Positions 25,348-36,070 of a stretch of DNA of 64,000 nt are shown here, piece by piece. The notes beneath the pieces are model-generated. The model did no database searches. It had not been told where the DNA came from and saw only the letters and a list, made by a program, of their open reading frames with translations. The number at the start of each line of letters is the position of its first letter. Position 1 is the first letter of the stretch. The DNA comes from Agrocybe praecox. Its lineage: Eukaryota > Basidiomycota > Agaricomycetes > Agaricales > Agrocybaceae. The translations under genes were made by a program, and so were the position numbers. The DNA lies in NCBI GenBank assembly GCA_964017145.1, contig OZ024845.1, forward strand, positions 2,046,001 through 2,110,000, in the 5' to 3' direction.

Positions 25348-26939
25348 ATGCTTTTCAAGAAACCACTCAAGTTGCTCAATGACTCTCTATGGCTGAGAAA
25401 TCCACAGGAGCAATTCTGGGTGAATCTCCAGCCTTTCCTTCTATCACAGGGTTACAAGCTGCGACCTCGATACCACCCTAACTGGAAACCTTCATGGAGA
25501 AAACCTTGGTGGAAATCTGACAAAAATCCACGACTATACGAAGATTCTAATCCGCCATTTGTACGTTGGCAATGAGACGCGCCTGTGCGCTTGGTGATCT
25601 AAAAATATTTCGCAGAGGACCGCAGCAATGGATGCTGTCAGGATCTCTGATAATGCCAAGGTAGTATTGAAAAGGGTCAATCCAAAATTGAGCTGGGAAA
25701 TTGCAATGCTGCAGCGACTATATGGACCAGATTACCAGGATCCTAGAAACAATACAGTACCGCTACTTGATGTGATTTATCCACCTGGAAATCCTGGTCT
25801 TGCGTTGATCGTAATGCCAACGCTATATCCCATCGAATCACCTTGGGTCCCTTTCTTGTATGTCAGCGAGGTTATAGACTGCTTGGATCAACTTTTACAA
25901 GTATCTTTTATCCACCTCTCCCCCGCACAAGCAATCCTGACGTTGAATTGTTAATGTCTCTTAGGGCCTCCAGTTCCTGCATGAACGCAAGATAGCTCAT
26001 AGGTGCGCCGTGACTTTCGAACACAACGATGATGTTGACTAAATGTACTCACTCACAGAGATGCATGTTACTACAACATTTTGAAGGATCCTACGCACGT
26101 CATTCCGGACGGCTTTCACTACGTCTACAAAAGCAGAGGCCCAGACGCTATAGCTGATATACTAACAGTCCAAACCAGGTCTTCACTAGCCAAAGCAAAT
26201 GTTCCCGTCCGATATTATTTTATCGACTATGAGACAACCCATTCATTCGTGACTTCCCAAGACATGAGGTGTTCAGCTGGTGCCATTGGACAGGATAATA
26301 CCGTGCCAGAGTTTCGCAACCAACGAGCGCGGTATGATCCTTTCAAGCTGGACGTCTACCAGATAGGGGGAGTAATCACTCAGGATATCTATGTGCGTAA
26401 TACTGTTCTACCCGACATTCTTTCTCCGCATCTCATACCATGTTCTTGTATAGGATTACAATGAACTTGATTTGTTGAAGGTGTTAGAAGATAGGATGAA
26501 AAGCGAAGATCCCGAAGCAAGACCGACCATGGATGAAGCTATTGAGTCAAGCTCGGGCTTGCCGTTGTTTTCCGTTTCGTCGAAGGATAAGCCACCCAGA
26601 GATGAGGAAAGTGGACCTTTGTCCGGGATACATCGTGTGTCTGAGGGATCATCACAAGTCGCTCGGATCTCAGGCCCATTTTCTAATCCCCTCAGCTTAT
26701 CATCATCGACATCCACAACTCTTTCTCCTCTTCTGTCTTCGTCGTGCGTATTCTCAGCCTTGCATTTCCCATTCCTCTTTGCTGCATTCCCATCATCACC
26801 ACCTAAATTTCTGACTTCATTTCCAGTCAATGAGCGCCTCGCCTTTGCCTCAGGCCATACAACCATCCATACCGCAACCGCCATCTTCCTCGGAATCATG
26901 AGGATCGAATACACGATTCCGCGCCATACGACTCGATGA
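25348..26939 (+). CDS. Kinase-like protein, copy 1, with chimeric C-terminus
   Basis: A protein kinase-like gene with a paralogue at 55264. Exons: 25348-25560, 25616-25900, 25965-26002, 26059-26392 and 26454 onward. 'MLFKKPLKLLNDSLWL' starts the protein. The beta-3 Lys is in 'AKVVLKRVNPK', with a helix-C Glu in 'SWEIAMLQRL'. The catalytic loop 'HRDACYYNIL' is created by splicing at 26002/26059. The DFG position reads 'IDYET', so Mg binding may be altered. Homology to the paralogue stops after 'TRPTMDEA'-equivalent sequence at about 26540. From there to the stop at 26939 the frame is antisense to an antiporter pseudogene, giving about 130 foreign residues. Translation of the chimera is not proven; it could be a dead gene. 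Confidence 0.7.
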
Positions 26940-27321
26940 GAAGTTTGGCCTCCAGTTGGCCTCCAGTTGAGTGCGTGGTGAACAGAGATCCTATAGGTAA
27001 CGCAGCACCTATCGAAGCGAAAAATATGGGTCCAAGGAGCGGAGTGAGAATGGGTTCCAGATGTGTGGTGAAGGCAAGGTATGTGGGGTTAGCATCGTCG
27101 TTCAATTCTGGGGATGGTGTGGATGATATGGCATGTATAGGCCGTGGTAATGGCGAAGGCAAGGGAGAGGGAGGAGAAAATTTTGAAATGATAGGGACAT
27201 GCCTCGCATCTTTCTCGATGTTGCTGAAGACGTACGCCAGAAACCCGCCTGCCAAATAGGCCCCAAAGAGCTCGCTCGTTCCCGCATATTTTGAGCAAGC
27301 GACAAATGCCGAAAAACATAT
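26541..27321 (-). pseudogene. Cation/H+ antiporter fragment (copy A)
   Basis: This matches the middle and C-terminal part of the antiporter copies at 36363-38094 and 49921-51751, and is cut at both ends. It includes 'MAGGFLAYVFSNIEKDA' and 'LGPIFFASIGAALPIGSL' membrane segments and the acidic loop with 'GGLSFDETENNGKPELDSI'. Relative to the other copies it carries a 12-bp duplication around 26945-26970. The left cut joins the kinase-like gene and the right cut joins the first NACHT unit. No promoter or complete frame remains. Confidence 0.85.
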
Positions 27322-27393
27322 GAGTTTGAAAGCTCAATTTATTGACACTCTTTTACTTGTGCACATTCGATAGCTGACACTTGTCCTTGCCAT

Positions 27394-30118
27394 TCAGTCG
27401 AATCTCTTTCTCTTCCTGCCGCTTTCTTAATTTGCACAAACATTAGTTAGATTATCACAAATATAATCATGCAGTTCATACCTGCTTCTGAGTCTGGAAC
27501 ACCGGTTTCAGATTTCATTCTCTTCAAGTATTCGTGTATTGCTCGGCGTGCCCTCCGGCTAAGAGTTGGGAATTTCATAGACATGGGTGCAAAGGCTTTC
27601 TTGCAAAATTCGATGAGGTCTGGATCTGGTCCTGCCATTGGGAGAATTTTTGGGAGATATTCCAAATAATCTATAATGCAATGCCAGCCTCTGCGCCAAG
27701 CAGTAATCCGCGAGTTGCGACTCCATTCATATTCATGCGCGTCTGAGGTGGAAAGATAATTTCGTGCGAGTCGCCATATAAGATAGTGGGACAAAATAGG
27801 TCTCTTCTCGTATTTCCGCATATTGTAAAATGAGGTACGCATATGCCATTTCCACGGACGACTGTTTCTTGTTTTCCTGTGGATGCCTTCGAGATGGAGA
27901 GACATCTTCGCGTAGACCTCAGGCTTTGAAGCACGGTCTGCATCACAAAGATATTTGAGACAGTAAAATACTGCCCTGGAAACAATGCGAGATCGTTCAG
28001 AAACGGTAAGAATCTTCTGGAAGCCGTCACGGAGTAGTGGCCTAATATCATGGAAGTCGGGATCTGACACGGTGTCATGGAGCCCTGCTCTTAGGGCCCG
28101 GTCCAGAACATCCAAAGGCCAAATATACGTCCAGAAATCTATGCGTTGGTTGCCTCCCTTGATACAATTATTGACAAAGTAAAAATTCTCTTGCAGCTCG
28201 TTAAACCCGTCTTCGGTACGAAGATACCATAGCACCCACTGGAACAGGGTGGCTAGATATTGATTATAAAAATCATCACTGACATACCTGTAGTGCTGCC
28301 GTTTCTAATACTTCTCATGAGTAAATATCCGGGCAATTTATTGAGAAAAACCCACAAGTTTTGTCAGTATAGAAGTTATTTCTCTAGTAAACCGTTTCTT
28401 GCTACACGTCGAATCCCCGTGGTTGGGACAACGATCCTGCAAAAAAGATTCCATGGGAAACTGTACGATCGCATCGAAGACCGCCGCTTGCATGGCTTCA
28501 GTGCAGGTAGGGATAGCTTCTACGAGCTCACGAGATTCGGAATTTATTGGATGTGGGCAATCAGTTTCATAACGTATCATCCACCAAAATCGACAATATC
28601 GACGCGGAGCTATAGAAAGAGTGCCAAGATCAGTGATAGTAAGAAGTGACAAATAATGACGTACTTGAGAATATCTCAAGTGAACGGACAAAGTGAGATG
28701 CTCTTGTGTCTGCAGAGCTCATCAAGTAGAGGCCCTGGGATCGAGATTCATCGAAAAGAAAGTCCTCAAAAGATTTGTGCAAGAGATACAAGCGATAAAA
28801 GGTTTCGTCAAGATATTCATGCCTTCTCATGGACACAATACTTGCAAGATCCAAGAGTATATCTTCCACGTCCCCATCTTCTGATTCAAGGTACCCCTCA
28901 ATAACGGGAACCGAAATCCTGTGATACATCGCGACATAACCCAGTATCTTAACGGCCAAAAATACGTCCTTCGTGGATTGAACAATCTGAGTGTAAAGTG
29001 CATCCAATTGCACAAATGGAAGATCATTTTCTTTCGGTGGTCGAAGCCCGAGCACAATTGCAAGCCGCTGGTCAGGTCTATAATTATGAGATTTTGTGAA
29101 ATTGACGACGGTCGAGGCATAGATAAACTGTCCAGATGATGTTTCCACAAGCTGTTCGATATTGTCTTCACCAGGCCAGCCTTCAGGTATTGAAGACTTG
29201 CGCACGTGGTCTTCGCGGATCTTCTGGAAATTATCAAGCAAATATTTCTCGATGTCTTCATCAGGGTCATATTCATGTCCCAGGGATATTTTGAAGACCA
29301 TTGCATTTATTTGAGCTCCATGCATAAAATTGGTGATGTTGCTTTCCGGACGACTGCAGATGAGGAATCGAATGGGACACAGGGAGTAGGATTTTATGAG
29401 ATGCCCGATGGTCTCCAAAATATCGCGCTGGCTGGAGTGGTCTATGCATTCGTCCAAACCGTCTAGAACTATAAGACGAGGAGCATTCTGAGCCTCCTGG
29501 CCGTAGAATATCAATAAGGGGTCCATCACAAGTGATTCGAATTGTGTTCGTAAGGATTTGGTGAAAATGAGTGGATCGTAGGCGATATAATTGGAGACCG
29601 CGGTGCGTATAGTAGGGTGAATACCGCAAATCTGGTAAGCGATAGTTGCGACAAGACCCTGAGAATGATTCCTCGTGGAATCGCCTGAACTGAAAAAGAA
29701 ACTGGCGAGCAGTGTTCTTTCCAGTGAGCAGCGCTCGCAGACACTTCTCCCGATGGCTGATTTCCCAGCGCCGGCGGCTCCAGTGAGCCAGTTGACGCCC
29801 TTTTCACGAGTACCTGGGTATACTCCTGCAAGCCAGTCCATGATCGCCTGTATCACTGCCACACGTGTTCCAGGATGGCACTTTGGTGGGTCGAAGATGT
29901 GACCGGAATTATGAAGTGCATTTGGCGCTACAACCTCCAGAAGTCTGTCATATCCATCTGAAGGACGATATTATTTAATTTCGCAATTGGACAGAATACT
30001 GTCGCGTACCCTTGGCTCCACTGTGAAAATGGGAGTGTTGAATGCTGTTGAACGTACCACCATTGATAATGGCTTGCGATGCTGGGAAGAATGATCCCGA
30101 CAGTGAATTTCCGTCCAT
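27394..30118 (-). CDS. STAND NTPase with NACHT domain, copy 1 (intact)
   Basis: A fungal NLR-like protein; such proteins are linked to non-self recognition and programmed cell death. Exons 30010-30118, 28665-29957, 28356-28609, 27482-28304 and 27394-27425 sum to 2511 nt, an open frame of 836 residues. The N-terminus has 'AIINGGTFNSIQHSHFHSG', then 'APNALHNSGHIFDPPKCHPG' leads into NACHT: Walker A 'GAAGAGKSAIG', Walker B 'LIVLDGLDEC', sensor-like 'IRFLICSRPESN', and downstream 'SGQFIYAS'. The C-terminal 400 residues are helical without WD, TPR or ankyrin repeats that I can see, and end in basic 'GRKRKRFD', a possible nuclear signal. No classical N-terminal effector domain is visible. TATA-like promoter 100 bp upstream. 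Confidence 0.88.
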
Positions 30119-30216
30119 GAAATATCCTCGAATTGGTGAGGACTGTACTAATGAGCGAAATATTTATATGGGGAGGTGGGCAGAGGATTCAAGAGAGACC
30201 TGCGTGGGGAACATGT

Positions 30217-30236
30217 ACGTATGTATATAAGTACCC
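30217..30236 (-). promoter_or_regulatory. TATA-type core promoter of NACHT copy 1
   Basis: On the minus strand 'ggggtacttatatac' lies about 105 bp before the start at 30118. The same 'gtatataagtacccctgc' (plus strand) recurs ahead of all four NACHT genes, so it has been kept through duplication. Confidence 0.6.
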
Positions 30237-30287
30237 CTGCTTCTCGAAGCTATGCCGAGTTGCACAGCTCTTCTCGTAGTACGGCTC

Positions 30288-33047
30288 TGCAAGACACAAC
30301 CGCAACTGATTCACCACCGCCTCCCAGAACACCTGCATCGCGTTTAATATAGGGGCATAGGACACAAAGAAGTGATTAACGGAAATCTCACTTATTTTCC
30401 GATAGGATGTCTCTCGCAATTCCTTCAAAATTTTGTATTCCTATCAAGCCTCGCCAAGATGACCGTCCATTTCTCACGATGTAGAGTCGATATTTATGTG
30501 TATCATATTTTCTATCGCTGTTTCTTTTGCTATTCGTATTAGATCTTATCTTCTTACTGAATGACTACAGGAGGCCGATCCCGATCACCACCACCTCACC
30601 GTCAAAGCTTTAAAGTCGCACTCGCAGGTACCATGCCTGCAGTCGGTTGGATGGACTTCAATGTCCGAGACTACTGCCACTACTACTACACTTCTTCACC
30701 ACCTTTTGCCATAACCCTCGTCCGTTAAATCGTCAACGGAATGGATCGGACAGGCTGCATGGATCCCTTGCCCAGCCGCTACGGCTCAATGAACACAGGG
30801 GGGCAGGACCATGCTCAGAAGTTGGAGCACTGCCCAGCTCAGCTCGAATCCGTGTATTACCGTTCGGACAGTATGCACGGTGGTGGTCCTGGAGATCCGT
30901 TGCGACTTGCCATTCCATGGCTTCCTTTGGCGTCCCTATCGCCTAATTCCGTCCCTATGAATCCATTTCGTCGTCGTCGTCCTCATCGACATCGACATTG
31001 GCGAGGAGATACAGCATGCAACATGCGACGATGACGACGATTGATCCGGCTTCGCCATACGCGCGAACCAGGACGAGGTCCTTCGAACTTCAAATCCGCC
31101 GTGTTATTACACCCCCACCACGCTCCTTCGTTCCTACGAGGCGGGTTGACGAGGATGGGAAGTCCTGGAGAAGTAGGACGTGGATAGGCTGTGGAGATTC
31201 GTGAAGATTTAAATGCGGCCGTGGTATGTTCCTTTCTTATCTCGTTTTCGTCTTCATTTTCGTTTTCCATTTCCTCTTTCCCCTTCTCTCTCTCTCACTT
31301 TCTACTTCATTGACCATCCATCTGTGTCGTCCGCCCATAGGGCTTGCTTCGCCTTTTTGTATATTAACAAGATTCCCTTCCATTCCTTATTAATCATTCT
31401 TTACTACCTTTTCTTCTCCTCCAATTTTCCTCTTCCTTACAACTAACCCAACCTTCCTCTCCTGTCTCCTCCTTATAGGACCCGGCTCAACCCAACCCAA
31501 CCTCCTCTCCTTCCAAAACGAAAACGAAAAACGAGCACGTTAGGCTTAGGCTCGATTCGACATGACATCATCGCAACGAATTTCATGGTATCAACCTGCC
31601 CAACTCGTCAAACTTGGGCTTCGAATGTACCGCCTGTACTCAGCAATGGGTACTACCCGTTCTTCTCGACCTCCAACAGGAGTCCAGGACTCATCAATAT
31701 CAAACGCGGGGCGGGCGGGCAGGCAGGCCAGGCACCGGTTCGACCGATCGAAGTTAGCCTCGGATGCGGACGCTTGATGTCGTGCACTGGGTAGGCGTGT
31801 GGTGGTGGTGGAGACGCGCCTGCGCCTGCGACTAGTACTACTACTACTACTGCCGGTACCTCTTGGGAATACAGGACCGGTAGAAGTGCGATTGGATTTG
31901 GAGGGGTGTTATGGGGATCAGAGAGCTCGGTGGGAGATACGTCTTCACCTGCGCCGCTATGGATTTACGAACTACGACGATGACGGCGACGGCGACGACA
32001 GAGACGAGGCGGCCGCTATCATCATCGTCAAGAAGAATTTGTTCGATGCTCGACGCTTAGCAAGCACCAACGAACATGGAATCAGAACCAATATGGGCCT
32101 CCAAGGTACAGGCCGCTCTTGAAGCTTGGGCGCTGAGCTCGAACACGACAAAGGCCCGGCGTGGCTGCTTTGATCGCTGGTTCTGAAGGAATCGATGGAC
32201 GTTGCATATTGAAAGTTCATCAGGATCAGACTCTGGACATTACGCAGCACTTTCCCCTACGCCGACTATGTATCACTGTCAGCAGCACATCTGAGAGCCC
32301 CGCAGAAGCAACGCCTACTTTGACCACCCCCGTCTACAACAAGAACTACTGACATATTGGCTTTTTCGACTCGCAGTCTAGCTTGAACGAGGATGTTAAA
32401 TCGGAGCCAATATCGACTGTTATAAGAGCACAGCCACAGCCACATCCAACCATGGGCAGAGACTCAAGCGCTCAGGGAGAAGGTCAAACCTATGTCGGTA
32501 TTCTGGGTGGTCCAGGCCAGGCAGAGGAGGATGTAGGATCGGCTGTTGCTAAGCGTACAATGGCTAGAGCGGCTTTTGTATGGTGGCATTCATAATAGTA
32601 ATTTGGGAAGTCGTCACTTCATGGTATGTCTCGAGCTCTATTCCTTTCATCTTTTATTCATGTGCTGGTGCATCGCACGAGTGGCTCTTCTTTCACTTGG
32701 AGTTGCGATCGTTGGTCTCAGAGTATGTTGTGGAACTCCTCTCACACTACCACGCTTTCTTCTTTTTTGCACTATTTTTCTCCCTTCCTTGCTCGTCCTT
32801 GGATGTTAGACTAATTACTTCCTTTCTTTTTCTCAAGGACCGGACCTATTCGATAGCACTGTCTACCATACTTGACAGCTCATTAATCACAAACTCGATA
32901 GCCGTACTAGTATCCTGGACTGGTATCTGAGCCGGCTACAGGATCCTCAATTGAGGTCATCTCCACGTCCTGGCTTGTCTGTAGCATATGTTCTTCAGAT
33001 CGCGCTCTCTCTTTCTCTGGTAGTCCTTCCCTCAATTCCATCAGTGA
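30288..33047. repeat. Array spacer, copy 1, with decayed plus-strand frames
   Basis: A 2.8 kb module between NACHT genes, also present at 38259-40934 and 43957-46654. It has plus-strand pieces shared between copies: a Ser/Arg/Pro start ('MTTGGRSRSPPP') at 30561, an apparent intron near 31222-31479, an exon reading 'DPAQPNPTSSPSK', and a 3' piece 'NEDVKSEPISTVIRAQPQ' at 32383-32595 after an acceptor-like 'gactcgcag'. Stops and frameshifts differ between copies; here 'DDDDD' is followed by a stop. Triplet runs (cgt, cta) are frequent. I do not recognise the gene and read it as a decayed duplicate of an unknown gene, or a regulatory or structural spacer. Confidence 0.55.
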
Positions 33048-33116
33048 TTTGAAAGCTCGATTTATTGACACTCTTTTACTTGTGCACAGCCGATAGTTGA
33101 CACCTGTCCTTGCCAT

Positions 33117-35913
33117 TCAGTCCAATCTCTTTCTCTTCCTGCTGCCTTCTTAGTTTGCACAAACGTTAGTTAGATTATCACAAATATAATCATGCAGTTC
33201 ATACCTGCTTCTGAGTCTGGCCCACTACCGTCTTCAGATTCCATTCTCTTCAAGTATTCGTGTATTGCTCGGCGTGCCCTCCGCCTAAGAGTTGGGAATT
33301 TCATAGACATGGGTAGAAAGGCTTTCTTGCAAAATTCGACGACTTCTGGATCCGGTCCTGCCATTGGGAGAATTTTTGGGAGATATTCCAGATAATCTAT
33401 ATAGGAATTCCAGTATCTGCGCCAAGCAGCAATCCGCGATCTGCGATCGCGGTCATATTCAAGCCCGTAGTAATATCTAAGCGGGTAGTAGGTCGACAGC
33501 TCGTGCATACCCGCGTTCGGCAGTGTGGGGAACTTGATTTTGCGGGGTTCTTCATGGGTGGAAAGATAATTCCGTTCGAGTCGCCATATATCATAGTGGG
33601 ACAAAACAGGCCTCTTCTCGTATTTCCGGATATTGTAAAATGAGTTACGCATATGCCATTTCCACGGACGACTCTTTCTTGTTTTCCTGTAGATGCCTTC
33701 GAGATGGAGAGGCATCTTCGCTTCGACCTTTGCAATACAGTATACATCATAAAGATATTTGAGACAGTACAATACTGCTCTGGAAACAATGCGAGATCGT
33801 TCAGAAACGGTAAGAATCTTGTGGAAGCCGTCGCGGAGTAGTGGCCTAATATCGTGATTGTCGGCATCTGGCACGGTGTCATGGAGCCCTGCTCTCAGGG
33901 CCCGGGCCAGAAAACCCAAAGGCGACATATACGTCTCGAATTGGATGGGGATGTTGCATGCCTCGATACAATCATTGACAAAGTGAAAATTCCCTCCCAG
34001 GTTGTTAAACCCGCCTTCGGTACGAAGATACCATAGCACGCACCGGAACAGGGTGGCTAGATATTGATTATAAAAATCATCACTGGCATACCTGTAGTGC
34101 TGCCGTTTCTAATACTTCTCATGAGTAAATATCCGCGCAAAAGTTTATTGAGAAAAACCCACAAGTTGTCGCAGTATAAAATTTATGCCTTCAGCAAACT
34201 CGCTCTCGCTACATGTTTTAGAGGTGTGGCTGAGAAAAAGATCCTGGAAAAAAGATTCCATGGGAAACTGTACGATCGCATCGAAGACCGCCGCTTGCAT
34301 GGCTTCAGTGCAGGTAGGGATAGCTTCTACGAGCTCACGAGATTCGGAATTTATTGGATGTGGGCAATCAGTTTCATAACGTATCATCCGCCAAAATCGA
34401 CAATATCGACGCGGAGCTATAGAAAAAGTGCCAAGATCAGTGATAGTAAAAAGTGTCAAATGATGACGTACTTGAGAATATCTCAAGTGAACGGATAAAG
34501 TGGGATGCTCTTGTGTCTGCAGAGCTCATCAAGTAGAGGCCCTGAGATCGAGATTCATCAAAAAGAAAGTCCTCAAGAGATTTGTGCAAGAGATACAAGC
34601 GACAAAAGGTTTCGTCTCCATCCCTTCTCATGGACACAATACTTGCAAGATCCAAGAGTATATCTTCCACGTCCCCGTCTTCTGATTCAAGGTACGCCTC
34701 AATAACGGGAACCGAAATAAATCGATACATCGCGACATAACCCAGTATCTTAACGGCCAAAAATGGATCCTTCGTGGATTGAAGAATCTGAGTGTAAAGT
34801 GCATCCAAATGGACAAACGGAAGATCATTTTCTTTCGGTGGTCGAAGGCCAAGCACAATTGCAAGCCGCTGGTGAGGTCTATGATCATGAGATTTTGTGA
34901 AATTGATGACCGTCGAAGCATATATAAATTGTCCCGATGATGTCCTCACAAGCTGTCTGATGTTGTATTCACCAGGCCAGCCTTCAGGTATTGAAGACTT
35001 GCGAACATGGCCCTTGCGGATCTCCTGAAAATTATCACGCAAGTATTTCTCGATGTCTTTGTCAGGGGAATATTGATGTCCCAGGGATATTTTGAAGACC
35101 ATTGGATTCATTTGAGCTCCATGAATAATATTATTGACGTTGCTTTCCGGACGACTGCAGATGAGGAATCGAATGGGACACGGGGAGTATGATTTTATGA
35201 GATGCTCGACGGTCTCCAAAATATCGCGCTGGCTGGACTTGTCTATGCATTCGTCCAAACCGTCTAGAACTATAAGACGAGGAGTAATCTGAGCCTCCTG
35301 GCCATGGAATATCAATAAGGGGTCCATCACAAGTGATGCGAATTGTGTTCGTAAGGATTTGTTGAAAATGAGTGGATCGTAGGCGATATAATTGGACACC
35401 GCGGTGCGTATAGTAGGGTGAATACCGCAAATCTGGTAAGCGATAGTTGCGACAAGACGCTGAGAATGATTCCTCGTGGAATCGCTTGAACCGAAAAAGA
35501 AACTGGCGAGCAGCGTTCTTTCCAGTGAGCAGCGCTCGCAGACACTTCTCCCGATGGCCGATTTCCCAGCGCCAGCGGCTCCAGTGAGCCAGTTGACGCC
35601 CTTTTCACGAGTACCTGGGTATACTCCTGCGAGCCAGTCCATAATAGCCTGTATTACTGCGACACGTGTTCCAGGATGGCACTTTGGTGGGTCGAAGATG
35701 TGACCGGAATTATGAAGTGCATTTGGCGCCACAACCTCCAGAAGTCTGTCATATCCATCTGAAGGACGATATCATTTTATTTCGCAATTGGACAGAATAC
35801 TGTTACATACCCTTGGCTCCACTGTGAGGTTGCTGAATGCTGAACGTACCACCATTGATAGTAAAGCCTTGCGATCCTTGGAAGAATGCTCCCGACAGTC
35901 GATTCCCGTCCAT
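33117..35913 (-). CDS. STAND NTPase with NACHT domain, copy 2 (intact)
   Basis: Second array member. Exons 35811-35913, 34472-35758, 34163-34416, 33205-34108 and 33117-33148 total 2580 nt, an open frame of 859 residues, which supports the splice model. The N-terminus is 'QGFTINGGTFSIQQPHSG', identical to copy 4 but unlike copy 1. NACHT motifs match copy 1 ('GAAGAGKSAIG', 'LIVLDGLDEC'). The C-terminal variable segment is the longest of the intact copies, with 'MHELSTYYPLRYYYGLEYD' inserted before 'AAWRRYWNSYIDYLEYLPK'. It ends 'GSRKRKRLD'. An antiporter pseudogene follows upstream of its promoter. Likely function as for copy 1. Confidence 0.88.
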
Positions 35914-36011
35914 TAAATATCGTCGAATTGCGTGAGGACTATACTAATCAGCGCAATATTTATATGGGGAAGTGGGCAGAAGAGAAACCTGCGTGGGGAA
36001 CATGTGCGCCG

Positions 36012-36030
36012 CGATGTATATAAGTACCCC
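36012..36030 (-). promoter_or_regulatory. TATA-type core promoter of NACHT copy 2
   Basis: The plus strand reads 'gtatataagtacccctgc', about 100 bp upstream of the start at 35913. It is near identical to the copy 4 promoter, including the preceding 'tgcgccgcgat'. Confidence 0.6.
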
Positions 36031-36070
36031 TGCTATGCCGAGTTGCATAGCCCTTCTCGTAGTACGGCTC

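Noticed and set aside
28338..28691. Reading NACHT exon 3 straight through to the stop after 'GFSQ'
   Set aside because: A 51-bp intron (28305-28355, GTGGGT..TTAG) removes the stop and gives an exon sum divisible by three in copies 1, 2 and 4, so the stop is intronic.
31799..32122. Plus-strand frame with signal-peptide-like 'RLRLRLVLLLLLPVPLG'
   Set aside because: The hydrophobic run comes from ctg/cta triplet repeats, and length and ending vary between the three spacer copies; not enough to call a secreted protein.
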